Shown here piece after piece: positions 9,701 through 20,520 of a stretch of DNA of 30,947 nucleotides (within the stretch, counting starts at the first letter, position 1; the number at the start of each line of letters is the position of its first letter). The notes under the pieces were generated by a model. It was not told the origin of the DNA. It was given only the letters and a program-made list of their open reading frames with translations, and ran no database searches. Position numbers and translations under genes: made by a program. The stretch is from Allomyces macrogynus ATCC 38327 (lineage: Eukaryota; Blastocladiomycota; Blastocladiomycetes; Blastocladiales; Blastocladiaceae): positions 968,359 through 999,305 of the forward strand of contig GG745336.1 of the NCBI GenBank assembly GCA_000151295.1, in the 5' to 3' direction.

Positions 9701-11461
9701 AATTAGTCCCATCGTCGTCAACACGCGGTTTCTTCACCCTCATTATCGTCGAAAATAACACGTACCAGCCACCCATTTCCTCGGTCCACAGGTCCCAGAA
9801 CGACCGCGCTGGAATATCAATCTCGTTGCGGCCCACGAGGTCCATGCGCTTCGCCGACTCGTCAGCGGGCAATCCACCTTTGGCCTCGGTCGCCGTGGCT
9901 AGCGCCGCGTAGGACGCGACCGTGGTCCCGATCGAGTACGGGTACGGGTGGAACGTGGCGGCGATCGGCGAGTAGACGTAGCGGATGCAGTTGTAGTAAA
10001 AGTAGGGCACGCCAATATGCGGCGACCGCAGGACGCGGTGCGCCGAGACGACGAGCGAGAGCTTGAGGTACTTGTCGGCCAGTCGTTCCGAGGCGTGCAC
10101 GACACTGAGCATCTTCTTGACGATCCCCGATTCGCTGAAATCAGTCGCCTGAATCGCCTCGACCTTGCGCGTGACTGCAACGTACTGCGCGTCGGCCACG
10201 TCCTGTACGCGGATGCGGAACCATGCGCGCACCGAGACGACGCCGCCAAGACGCCAGATGATGAGCGTGAGCACCATGATGTGCCAGACGCCGACAAACG
10301 ACGAGGCAATCAGCGCGTCCGAGACAAAGAAGTAAATGTGGCCCGTGTAGAGCGACGAGTAGTAGTCGGACACGTTGAGACCGAGGTAGACTTGCAGGTA
10401 GAGCGTGAAGGCCAGCGACACGTAGAACGCGGCCGCGCCAAACGGATGGTCCACGTAGTAGTCAAAGTGCAGGTAACCCGGGTCGCCCGGCTGCAGCTTG
10501 CGGCCATTCGCGCCGACATGGTGCACAGCATCAACGTCCTTGAGCGCAGCAGCATCGAAAAACTCGTNNNNNNNNNNNNNNNNNNNNNNNNNNNNNNNNN
10601 NNNNNNNNNNNNNNNNNNNNNNNNNNNNNNNNNNNNNNNNNNNNNNNNNNNNNNNNNNNNNNNNNNNNNNNNNNNNNNNNNNNNNNNNNNNNNNNNNNNN
10701 NNNNNNNNNNNNNNNNNNNNNNNNNNNNNNNNNNNNNNNNNNNNNNNNNNNNNNNNNNNNNNNNNNNNNNNNNNNNNNNNNNNNNNNNNNNNNNNNNNNN
10801 NNNNNNNNNNNNNNNNNNNNNNNNNNNNNNNNNNNNNNNNNNNNNNNNNNNNNNNNNNNNNNNNNNNNNNNNNNNNNNNNNNNNNNNNNNNNNNNNNNNN
10901 NNNNNNNNNNNNNNNNNNNNNNNNNNNNNNNNNNNNNNNNNNNNNNNNNNNNNNNNNNNNNNNNNNNNNNNNNNNNNNNNNNNNNNNNNNNNNNNNNNNN
11001 NNNNNNNNNNNNNNNNNNNNNNNNNNNNNNNNNNNNNNNNNNNNNNNNNNNNNNNNNNNNNNNNNNNNNNNNNNNNNNNNNNNNNNNNNNNNNNNNNNNN
11101 NNNNNNNNNNNNNNNNNNNNNNNNNNNNNNNNNNNNNNNNNNNNNNNNNNNNNNNNNNNNNNNNNNNNNNNNNNNNNNNNNNNNNNNNNNNNNNNNNNNN
11201 NNNNNNNNNNNNNNNNNNNNNNNNNNNNNNNNNNNNNNNNNNNNNNNNNNNNNNTCAGGCTCAAATGAACTCACATTCGTCGGGAAATGCAAGGAAGATG
11301 TGTTGCGCGTACCAAGCTTGGCCCTGAGCATCGTAATCGTTGATTGTGTGCAAGAACGGAATGGCCGTCGTTTGGGTCACGGCCAGGCCGAGCGTGGCCA
11401 AAACGGCGGCAGCGGCCAAGCGCCGTGTCCTTGCCAGACGGCGGCGCAATGGTGCGACCAT
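6718..11461 (-). CDS. P5B-type P-type ATPase (ATP13A2/Ypk9 family), interrupted by an assembly gap
   Basis: Minus-strand exons are 11461-11275, then the gap, then (10567)-9766, 9672-7650, 7566-7486 and 7411-6718. The three visible introns (93, 83 and 74 nt) are all phase 2, with donors GTACGT, GTACGT and GTATGC. P-type ATPase landmarks are present: TGES in LDESSLTGES (A domain), DKTGTLTKEGLDMWGF with the phosphorylated Asp (8856-8876), LLGNPVDVAMFEFTGC and KGSYE (N domain), MITGDN, MAPEQK, MCGDGGNDCGAL and LSEAEASIVAPFSSK. These last phrases are P5B signatures; known animal members export polyamines from endo-lysosomes. The membrane motif reads SPLLPA, not the usual PPALPA. Exon 1 encodes a signal-like N-terminus and ends in a GTGAGT donor just before the gap. 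One frame break (+1) occurs near 8495-8530 in a GC-rich stretch, probably an assembly error. Part of the N-terminal region is lost in the gap. The tail ends with several hydrophobic helices and KWPLKRKAIHV. Confidence 0.88.
10568..11254. other. Assembly gap (687 N)
   Basis: This is a run of N inside the 5' part of the ATPase gene. It hides the end of intron 1 and probably one or more exons of the N-terminal region. Long open frames spanning it are artefacts. Confidence 0.99.
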
Positions 11462-13898
11462 GTTCGTCGTGCTCGTCGGTTGGCCGAACAGCAACAATCA
11501 CCAGCGATGGCGTCGCGGCGAGAGGTTGACCGGCGTGCTCGGTCGTGCTTGGTCGTGGGGCCGGGCGCTGGGAGCCGGATGACGGGTCGGGCGGGTCAAG
11601 AGTCGAGACGGGAGAGAGGGCCCAATGTCGGCCGGGTCGGCGACCAGTAGTTATACCTTGCCGACAACAGGCGTGTCCGCTGTCCGCGTGGTGGTCGCCG
11701 TGGAAGAATGCAAAGGCAAACCTGCGGCGAACTCGAGCGTCGATGCGCGCGCAGGCAGTTCCGTGTCGTGCAAGAGCTGCGCTGTGACGGCAACCTTGTG
11801 GATTGTTCATTTTCAAACGGCAGTGGTGGCATGGCATGGGCCGGAATCGCAGCGTCGCCATGATCGCTGCGAAGCGACTGTGCCAGCGAGGCGCTGGTCG
11901 GTGGTGGGCGACACTGGGAGACAGTTTGGTCGTTGATCTGTGGCTGATTTGTGCTGTGATCCTGCCACACCTGTCCATCCACCAACCTCAAGCAAGCGTG
12001 GCATTTGCTGCTCTGATTGTTTTCTCTCTGCTGCCGCCACTCATCACCATCCGACCACGTTGGATTTTGCATTCATGACGAGCTCAATGGCAAGATGGAA
12101 GCAAAAAGGCGACATGGACCAGATGAAGGACACGACAGGATTATCCGACACCACGCGACTCGACCAGAGCCCGACCTCCCCCTCATCCATGCCAGCCCGA
12201 AACTATCAGCGAGCCCGTGGACCATGGTCGACAATGCTCACTCCGCAAGTGGAGCGAGAAAGATCATGATGACGATGGGCCATCATGGGGGTAGCCGTAG
12301 TGGGCCACAATGTGCAGCAAGAGAGGGTGTGCAACAGCTTCCACGTGGTCGTGATCATTGACGCCACGGGCCGCTCGCTGACGGCGATGGATGGCAAGGT
12401 GGATGCGTGCAGTGCGGGTTGACGTTCCACGATGCAAATACACCATCGCAGTGTGCTGGTGGAGGTGAGCCTTCATGTTGGGTGCGGGTGTAGTCGAGCC
12501 GGCAAAAACGCGTCGTTTTATACTCATTCTCGCCTCGAAACACCACCCAAATGGGTCGACAAGATCACGACGGGGTTTTGTCAAACAGCTCGGTGTTGCC
12601 GTATTCGCGGGTGGCTCGTCATGGCCGCGAAGGCATCGTCATGGTCGTTGAGCATGCGGTCGGGCGGGACGGGACGCGTCGGTCGAGGGGGTCATTCATG
12701 ATCGTTCGCAGCGCACTTCGAGGGGGGATACGACGCGATCAAGCAGACGAGCGAAGGGTCTGAACACGATAGGGACGGGGGAGTACGGTCGCTTTATACC
12801 GTACCGGGTCGATGTGTTGCGGTACGAGGCGCTTCCTGATCCGGCGCGATGGGTCAACGTGGCGGCCCGTTGTGATGGCTGCGGGACGTCCGAGGGACAT
12901 GCGAGGGGACGTGGATCGCGCTCGCGTCTTGGCAGTTTGCACGCGTCTTCAAGTGAAATGCAACCGTGTCAACTCGACCCGACTCGAACACGGGCGCCTC
13001 CCTTGCTGACCGCTGCGCTGGATCCTTGTCCGCTTGCTGATGCAAATGCCTTCCCGTGCGCCCGGCGTACGTACGCGGTCCGACGCGTCGCGGCTCTTGC
13101 GGCTCTGGTATTTTTTTTGACTTTGTCAAACCTCGTCTCGCAGCGCGCGCGGCTTACTTGCCGATGGGTGGAGTGTGTTCGCAAGACCCTTGCGCTCGGC
13201 GTCGACGAGATCCAAGGGCTGGAGAGATGCGCCAATATGTTTCTTTGACCAGTTCCGGAGCGTCCTGAGGTGCGCTCGTGGCTGGCTACCAAGACGCGGC
13301 ATCTCCATTTCATTGACCACGTCCTCACCAGTTTCGCAACCAACCAACGCACTGCTGAGTGGAGAACCTGCAAGTTCCTCGTGATTGTCGAGGATGGCGC
13401 ACGTGACTGCGTCGAGCAGTGATGATGACCGGATTCGCGAGTCGGTCCAGCGATCCTGGCGGCGCGGCCGATCGTGTCGAACCGTTTTGATGAGCGTGAT
13501 GGAATCATTTTGGCGAGAGTGACCGTGGTGCGACGATGCGTTGCGCTGCGCGCAAGGTTCGCTCTCGCGTCGCGCCCTTGCGACAGAATCTATTTGAGTA
13601 CATTTTGCCAACTATCGTAAACTCGATCTCGTGAGCGGCTGGCCAGGAATCTTTGAAAAGAACAAGTGTCCTGCTCGCAATAAATTTGTCCGATACGCTC
13701 GTGCTTGCTCGCAGCGCTCGCAGAGCGAGGACACTAACAAACCGACTCGATGAGCGACGCGTTGCGATGCGCTATTTACCCAAGACCGCCAGTACCAAAT
13801 CGTTGTGCATCTGCATATCCCGCGTATTCGTATCGCCAAAAAATGACATGTGCAAAACCGTGGCACCCCTCCCTCTCTCCTCCCCTCTCCAATCTCTC
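11462..13898. other. Long region without a confident gene
   Basis: The region contains the ATPase 5' flank (a minus-strand GGTATAAC at 11651-11657 is a possible TATA). Several short coding-like patches lie at about 12075-12269, 12270-12422, 12551-12763 and 12717-12905 (+). The last two change frame: one phrase reads FEGGYDAIKQTSEGSEHD, and the adjacent frame reads EYGRFIPYRVDVLRYEALPD, then RCDGCG. They look like remnants of a gene but no family was recognised. No RNA gene or mobile element was seen. Near 13700-13730 there is a local GCTCGCAG repeat, and a pyrimidine-rich stretch follows at 13862-13900. Confidence 0.35.
12516..12522 (-). promoter_or_regulatory. Minus-strand TATA box with a short ORF downstream
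   Basis: On the minus strand TATAAAA lies 40 bp upstream of an ATG at 12476 that opens 70 codons to 12264. The encoded text is His/Arg-rich and not protein-like, so a coding role is doubtful. A second minus-strand GGTATAAA lies at 12793-12800. These boxes may serve a non-coding transcript or be remnants. Confidence 0.25.
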
Positions 13899-16193
13899 CT
13901 ACCCGTGCCCTGCGCCCGATGTCGGCGCATACGGCAGAGGCTTATTATTCAAATAATTCGACGACGCGTAATAATGCCCGAGTGCATGCGGCAACGTATT
14001 CGGCCGATGCGCTTCTGACTGCGGCTCCTCATTCGGAATCGGCGGGACCGGCACATTATACGCGGCCGCCCACTGCACGGGGGACTCGACAGTCGCGGGC
14101 CCCGTCGAATGCGTGCCCACAAGCGCGTGCGTCGCGACCGCAGTCGATCCCGAACCCGCTGCTGCGGGGAGGACGGTCCCGGGACACGCGTAGGGGTAGT
14201 GCAGCGGGCCGGCGTAGACGGGCGGTGGGGCGGTACTGGTGGTCGCCGCGGTCGGGAGCGCGCCGGGACCCAAGACGCGGCCGGTCGGAGCAGTGTTTGC
14301 GGGCTGAGCGCCTTGGCCCAAGAGCATCGGGGACATGGCGGGAACCACGGGACGGGATTGGAAGTAGGCCGGTTGGTTGTACGTGGCCGGAGACCCGTAA
14401 CCCGTCGCGTACGCCGTGGGTGAGCCGTACCCGGATGCGTAGGGCGCAGTTTGTGACGCGTAGGGAGGTTGCGACGCGTATGCGTACCCGGGCGCAGGCG
14501 GGTACCCGTTAGCCATGGGCGACGGCGCGCCCGCGCTGACCATGGGCGACTGTGCGGCCTGCGAGTAGACGGGAAGTGGGCGGACGGGCGGGGGAAACGG
14601 CCACAGGCCCTTCACCGGGCGCGACGGGGATGGGCATTTGGATGGAACCGGGGATCGGTAGCGGCATCCTGTATGCGGCACCGTAAGCATCGGTTTCAGG
14701 GTTCCCGGAAGCGACGGGCATCGGCATGGGCATCATGATCGGCGAGTAGTACGGGCTTGTCGGGCCGGGTTGCGACGACGCGCCGGGGACGCCGAGGTTC
14801 GAGTGCAATGCGTCGCCCAGCGAGTACCGCCGGCGGCCCAGCGAGTCGGTGGCCGGTGGAGAGGCTGGTGCACCCGCGCCAGAACTCGTGCCGGGCGGCG
14901 TGCTTGGGAACCACGGCATTTGCACGCCCGTGAAGTTGGCGGAGACAGGACGCTGGATGCGGCTTGGGACCGGTACCGGGGCAGCCGCGTAGTCGACCAT
15001 GGGCGGGAGCGGCGGGAGCGGCGGTGGCACGGTCGATACTGGCGGCTCGGCTGGTGGAGCTTCGGGCGTGGGCTCTGCCTGCTGTTGCTGTTGGTACCCC
15101 TCGGCTGCGGGTGGAATGTCGAGGAACTGGTGCTGTTCTTGCATTTCCGCGTCTGTTTCCGAATCGACAGTCACAGAATCGGACGGCCGCGTGTGCGGCG
15201 ACAAGAGCGCGCCGTCTAAGACCGGTTCGGGCGACGGCGTGGGTCCCGGGCCTCGGCGCCGTCGGCGGTTGCACCAACAATGCCGGAACCGCGTCCTCGT
15301 GCTCTTCCTCCTCGCCGAACCCATTCTCCGTCGTTGGTGTCGGCGGCGTCACCTCAAGCGGCGTGACCACCGGCGGTTTCTGCAATCGCATCGGCGTGGG
15401 CCGCGACGCCGGCCTCGACCCGGGCCGTGACGGCGACGAATGGTGCGGGTGCGGGCTCATGCGCGACGGCGGCGGCGACTCGGACGGTGACCGTGGCGGA
15501 CGCGTCCGGTTCGTGGCAGCAGCCACCGTCGCGGCAGCGGCCACATGGCTCTCAGACGTAACAGCGACTGACGTTTCAAGCTGGAGCAGCACTTGTCCTC
15601 GCGGGCGCGTCGATGAGAGCGTGTCTGTGATCTGCAGCCAAATCCCGGCCTCGGTCTGGTAGAGGATCAGCTCGCCGAGCGTGGCGCGCAGTTCGCCGAC
15701 GAGCCGCTCGCGCGTCGGGTTGGCGCCGTCGTAGAGCTGCACCCAGATCTTCGTGTCTTCACGGATGTTTTTGCTAACAGGGCGATACAATACGCGTGCA
15801 TGTCAGCGTGGAGCGACTTGGCGCACAGGGAGTGGGGCGATTTGCGAGCATGAAAACGTACAAGGTGAAGACCTGCTTCCACTCGGGGTGGTCGCCGGCC
15901 TTGAACTTGACCTTGGTATTCCGCTTGACCGCGCCTGGAGCCCGCGACGGTACCATCAGCGAGAACACTGCACCGCGTAAAAGTATCAGCGACGTAACGT
16001 ACCGACTTGGAGCACGACCATGGGGTCGCGCACGACCTTGCGCGCCTTGCCGGTCCCGCCGAGCCCTTTGCCCTCGAGCACTGGGCTCCAGAATGGACAG
16101 AGACCATGGTCAGTCGTTTGCACATTGTCTCTGCATGCATTTTATCCTCGAGGGCTGAGGCGAGCACTCACCCGTGACGATGAGCTCGGACAT
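13899..16193 (-). CDS. C2-domain protein with a proline/tyrosine-rich tail, Inn1/Fic1-like
   Basis: Minus-strand exons are 16193-16172, 16080-16003, 15934-15862 and 15773-13899. The introns are 91, 68 and 88 nt with donors GTGAGT, GTACGT and GTACGT. Residues 1 to ~120 form a C2 domain: MSELIVT-VLEGKGL at the start, the core around KVKFKAGDHPEWKQVFTF, then KIWVQLYD and GELRATLGELILY. The rest (about 560 aa) is disordered and Pro-rich (PPPLPPLPP, a Gln5 run, PxxP motifs) and ends in Tyr/Ala/Ser repeats (YASQPPYASQ, YGSPTAYATGYGSP). An N-terminal C2 followed by PxxP tails is the layout of the fungal cytokinesis proteins Inn1/Fic1, which bind SH3 proteins at the division site; this assignment is inferred. 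Two +1 frame breaks, near 15235-15290 and 14600-14640, must be bridged. Both are in GC-rich runs and resemble assembly errors. Whole length is about 680 aa. Confidence 0.7.
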
Positions 16194-16270
16194 GCTTTTG
16201 TGGTCGTTCGCGGGCGGCGCTCTTGCAGCGGTGTCGGGTCCAGCGCGGTCCACTCGCAGTGCCGCGTGTG

Positions 16271-16307
16271 CTGATGGTTGCTGATGCTTTCTGATGCTTT
16301 CCTGATG
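16271..16307 (-). repeat. Phased CTGATG/CATCAG direct repeats upstream of the C2 gene
   Basis: CTGATG (CATCAG on the gene's strand) occurs at 16271, 16281, 16291 and 16302, that is every 10-11 bp, embedded in a 10-bp unit CTGATGCTTT. The array lies about 80-115 bp upstream of the C2 gene's ATG at 16193. The helical spacing would put all copies on one DNA face. It is either a small tandem repeat or a multi-copy binding site. Confidence 0.6.
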
Positions 16308-16310
16308 CGA

Positions 16311-17390
16311 TTTGAGCGGCAATGCAGCGTGCCGACGATGGTCTGCTGGAAGTTGGCAGTGAGGAGGATGAGTATCGACAAAGTCAAGCGGCAAGCCCAT
16401 GGCCATGACAACGCGCGGGTGCGGGCCGTGTGGCACGAAGCGTGGCTCAGCGCTTTCAGCGCCATTTTTAGCCATGCAACGTCTATCCAGCTCCACTTCA
16501 AGTAAGCCGCTACTGCTTCTTGTGACGTGGACACATCTTGCAGGCAGCCAGATCAAAAGCTGAACCCCTTGGCCGCTCACCCAAATGTCACCGCGAGGGT
16601 TTCTTGGATTCCCAGAGTTGCTCTTCTTGGTATCTCCAGTTGAGATCTCGCACAGGATATTGATCAGGAGGGACAGCGCGATGGAATGCAACTGCAACCG
16701 CGCCGCCAGAGCAAGCCATGAGCGACAACCAGTATGTACTCTGCCAGGAATCTCAAGATTTTCGGTCCGCTGGAAATGGCCTGGAGCGCTCCTTTCCGTC
16801 TGAAATCAAATCTTGAAAAGGCGGCGAATGTGAAAGCGGAACGGGCGCGCGGAGGCCCTTTCACAGTCGCGACATGGCAAAACCCGCCTTGTCGCGATCA
16901 CGTTTTGCTGAGAACAAGTCGAGATTGGAACTGCTGCTCGTCGGCCAAGAGTTCCTTTTGATCATGACCACCGTAGCGCGCCGTGCCAACCGCTCCCTAT
17001 TCTCCAACTTGCCGCATCCGCCCATATCGCCATAGAAGACTGCGCGAAGCGATCCGCGACGCGCTGCTGGCCGCTGGATTGGTCGACGTGCGTGCTTTTG
17101 CGCCGCCACAGCCCTTGATTACACTGCCCGGCCCCTTCCTTCCGGCTCCCTGACCATTACCGTCGCGCTCTCCCTTCGTTTATCCTCCTCCACAGACGGC
17201 GCGCGATCACGCTGACCAAAAGGTCAATTTCAGCACGTCATTTTCTACCCGCTGAGCTCGACCAGGATCCCCGCAAGCTGCGAGCGCACCCATTCCCTCA
17301 TTTCCCTCCCCCTTTCCGGCACGCTGGCCCGACCAACCACGCGCAAGCATCTTCCCGCACGGCGTGCCCCGATCCGAGCAGCTGCACACC
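16311..17390. other. Intergenic region between divergent C2 (-) and E-Y-motif (+) genes
   Basis: About 1.1 kb separates two divergently transcribed genes. No ORF here starts with ATG and reads like a protein, and no TATA box is obvious. The last 250 bp are pyrimidine-rich, as expected for the 5' flank and leader of the gene starting at 17391. Confidence 0.4.
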
Positions 17391-18800
17391 ATGGAAGCAA
17401 CCGGCCCGAGCGAGTACCAGCGCAACTACCGTCCGTGGGTCGTGCGCGGCGGCGGCGGTGGCCCGCCCACCAATGGGAACGACGGCTCTGGCGCTCCACT
17501 CGCGTCGGCGGCCCCCGAGCGCACGCACCGAATGGCCGACCGCACAACTCTGCGTCCGCGGCCTCCTGGGCCCGTGTCGTGGGTGCACGACGAGACCATG
17601 GCGCACGCGCTCGATGCGGCACGCAACCACGCCGAGTACGCGCGCCGCTACAAGGAGAACGCGACGGGTGGGGCGATGGCCGTTGCGGGAGTCTCGCGCG
17701 ACGCGAGTCCGACGCACGGTGCGGTCGCAGCGGCACACGCGCGAGCGACGGTCGAGTCGGCACCGGCCAGGGATGTTGTCACGCCGTCGCCGGGTGGGTC
17801 GCCGACGCGGCCAGCGTTCAAAGCGCCGGCGAGTATCAAGGGGCCGGCGGCGGCGGGTGGCAAGGTGCCCGGGTCGCCGATCAAGTCGGGCTCGCCTCAG
17901 TCGGCGCCGCTGGTACGCGTTTTCTCGACGCTAGCCTGCAATCTCTCTCTCTCGTTCCCTTGCTCACGCTTCCCGACAACTTGTCCATAGCCTGCTCCTC
18001 CTCCTACGACCGTGCCATCAGCCATCGAAGACGTGCCGTCGAGCGACGTGCCAACGTGCCATTGGAAGCCCGGCCCTGTCCCCAAGCAGTACCACACCGT
18101 CTACCACAAGGAGTACCAGGGCACGCCCGGCCCACAGTACAAGCCTCAGTGGGTCAACTCGCACCAGCGCAACTTCGAGTCGCCGACTTGCGTCCCACTC
18201 CCTGCGCGCGAGTCATCCTCACCCAAGCCCGGCCATGCGACAGCGAGCAGCGGCGGCCGCACGCGTTCCCGCTCTGTCTCCCCCGGCGCATCGCGCGACC
18301 CGGACGCGACCCGCCCGACGCCGACCCTCTACGAGACGCGCATCGGCATGCACACGGCACCAACCGTGTACCACATGCCGGCGGGCGTCGCGCGCCAACT
18401 CATGCAGGGCCGGCTGGGGGCACCGCAGCCGTCGCCGCCGGGATACATGCTGCCCAACATTTTTGGCGAGTCGGCGCCCGAGCGCACGCCGCGCGCGCCA
18501 TCGCCGCCGCCCAAGAATATGGCCATTACGCCTGCGGCGGGATTGACGTCAAACGAGTCGGCGCTCGTGTTTACGGGGTCGTCGTTACCGCCTCGCCGTC
18601 GGGCGGGTGCGAAACCCGCCGTGATTGATGCCGAGGGAACATTGCCGATGCCGGTGCCGGGCTTGTTGAGCGATCAGGTGGACCATACTTGGACGGCGCT
18701 CGGGAGTGGCGCGGCCAAGGGGTCGAGTCCGCCGGCGCGGAACGAGGCGTCACGGACGCCGTCGCCGACGCGGTGTGTCAAGACACTGCCGGCGATTTGA
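17391..18800 (+). CDS. Low-complexity protein with repeated Glu-Tyr motifs, possibly microtubule-associated (MDM1/SAXO-like)
   Basis: There are two exons, 17391-17912 and 17991-18800, with a 78-nt phase-0 intron (GTACGC...CATAG). The product is 443 aa. It is rich in Pro/Ser/Ala/Gly and mostly disordered. Scattered motifs share an E-Y-x3-(F/Y) core with basic and Trp residues: SEYQRNYRPW at the N-terminus, AEYARRYKE near residue 85, and YHKEYQGTPGPQYKPQW then HQRNF in exon 2. Similar short repeats (SEYxRxFxW) occur in MDM1, and related tyrosine-rich repeats in SAXO proteins, which bind microtubules in centrioles and flagella. That fits a zoosporic fungus, but the assignment rests on short motifs only. 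The ATG at 17391 was chosen as the first ATG of the open frame. Confidence 0.65.
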
Positions 18801-19405
18801 TCGCGGCGAGGTTTAAATCGATGGATGGATGGGACTAGTCGCGGAAGGAAGGGGTGGAGTGGGCGCGGAAAGGCATGGGCGAGATGGGCAGACTTGTTTT
18901 GCTTTGCATTGACGGCCGTGTGCGGGAAGAACCGCGTGGGATGACGACTCGGGAGCGACCAAGTCCTTCTTTGGGTAAGAAACAATTTGACACTGGGTTT
19001 GGATCGGGCGCGAGAATTATTCAAGCGCAAAAATCTGAGCCAAAACAAAAAGACAGGGTGCCAAGAGTTAATACACCACAGCCGTCCCCCCATGCAGGAT
19101 CAATCAAGTATATTCCTAGCCCAGAACTGGCTCGGCGCCTGACTGCACAGAGTTGACGAATAGTCAAACATTCCGACACGCCCGCACGACATATCAGGGG
19201 ATCGCTTTGCGTTTGAGCTCTGGGCGTCGAATAGCTCTTGAGGCACTGTCGCCACTGCAAGGCGTGATTTCCTCACATCCATTCATAGTCAAAACGACCT
19301 TTGAATGAACCAAAAAAACTCGAATACATGAAGTTATTTTTGTAGTTAACATAGATGCATTCAGCACGGTCATTGGTGGAAGCGCTGGCAATGGGTTCGA
19401 CGAAA
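18801..19405. other. Intergenic region up to the foldback element
   Basis: The 3' flank of the preceding gene is followed by AT-richer sequence. No ATG-led frame of useful length reads like a protein. Nothing else was recognised before the element edge at 19406. Confidence 0.4.
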
Positions 19406-19742
19406 TACTCCTTTTCAGGTTCATAGTGGGGCAAGCATCAAGCACGTGGTCAATCACAGGTCCCAAATGAGGCGAGGCAAGAGCAATGTGGGACGTTTTA
19501 CCCATACTGGGGCTTGGCGAAAACAGGTGGGAAAACGTGAAATCAAGTGGGATATCCGAAAAACAAGTTGGATGGCCAAAAACAAGTTGGATGGCCAAAA
19601 AAAGTTGGGATCCCCAATGCAAAGTGGAACAATCCAAAACGCAAAGAGGGAAATCCATACTCGATTTGGGAAAAAAATGGGCCAAAGTGGGACAACCAGG
19701 TTATGACTTTGGGATAAGAGTGGTTCAAAGTTGGGACTCGTG
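19406..19742 (+). repeat. Left inverted-repeat arm of the foldback element
   Basis: This arm starts TACTCCTTTTCAGG and consists of degenerate words around GTGGGA. Within it AACAAGTTGGATGGCCAAAA is directly repeated at about 19561-19600. It pairs in inverted orientation with 20521-20821. Confidence 0.75.
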
Positions 19743-19914
19743 TAGGGAGTCTGGGAAAGGGAATGTGTTGAATGTCCTTGATCGAGTTGGGCTGATTGAC
19801 AGTGAACAACCGGCCAGAATTCGCCATCATCCACCTCTGGGAGAGCGGGTTCAAGTCAAGACGATGCTTGGTGTGCTCAGCTGGTGTGCGGTTTCAAGTC
19901 CTGGTTGGCTCACG

Positions 19915-20209
19915 TTGTGACGATTTTGTGCGAGATCGATGCGTCGCTGATGCTGCCGCCCAATCACGAACTTGTGCGCGCGCTCGCCCAGCAATTCCTG
20001 GTCCAACAGGAGACAGTTCCGCTCGACATTTACGTTTCCACAGTGACCACAACCATGACGCTGCACCAGAATGCTGCTGTACTCACCACACCTCAAAGCC
20101 CCCCAGGCCGCTCTTGTCGATCAGGTCGACTTTCAAGCACAAGGACTCGGTGGAACCGGGCCCAATCACGGAGCGGATTGAAGCGGCCGCACAGCAGGTC
20201 ATTGGGTGA
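19915..20209 (+). other. Coding-like core fragment inside the foldback element
   Basis: The GC content and codon-like pattern differ from the A-rich arms. One frame reads LPPNHELVRALAQQFLVQQ and then LDIYVSTVTTTMTLHQN. A second frame continues with FKHKDSVEPGPITERIEAA up to about 20206. This looks like a piece of a host gene carried between the arms. The family was not recognised and there is no clear start. Confidence 0.35.
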
Positions 20210-20520
20210 ACTGCTGGGTGCGTGGTGCGTGACAGGGTGCCGATGAGTCGTATGCATGACACCCCCGCCCCGCGGCTGGTGCTGTGGGCACTGCAGGCGC
20301 GAGTGCGGTTGTACGTTCTGTTGACGTGTTTTGGATGTTGGCGCGGAATTTGTTCATTTTTGTTGTGCTCCGAAATTTTCTTTGGACGTGTGCCACACAC
20401 TGAGATTGCCCTGGGCGTGAAGACAGTTCAAATCCATGACTTGCTTTTCTCTCGCTTAGCTCAGTTTCTGCTCGTCGAGGGTAGAATGCCGGAAACTTGC
20501 AGCCCGTCCCACGTCCAAGT

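Noticed and set aside
9948..11331. Long open frames spanning the N gap on both strands
   Set aside because: They are open only because N codons are not read as stops. The real coding strand here is the minus strand of the ATPase.
11596..12072. Minus-strand ORF upstream of the ATPase
   Set aside because: Ser/Arg/Cys-rich text without an ATG in good context or a recognisable domain; probably chance.
12969..13611. Overlapping minus-strand ORFs in the gene desert
   Set aside because: Composition is Arg/Ser/Thr-rich as expected for chance frames; no domain and no splice support.
14591..14636. A 46-nt intron instead of a frameshift in the C2 gene
   Set aside because: The acceptor (CTACTCGCAG) is good, but the only donor in the right phase is GTGGCC, which is poor, and the intron would be shorter than the others. 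A single-base error is simpler, though it is not excluded.
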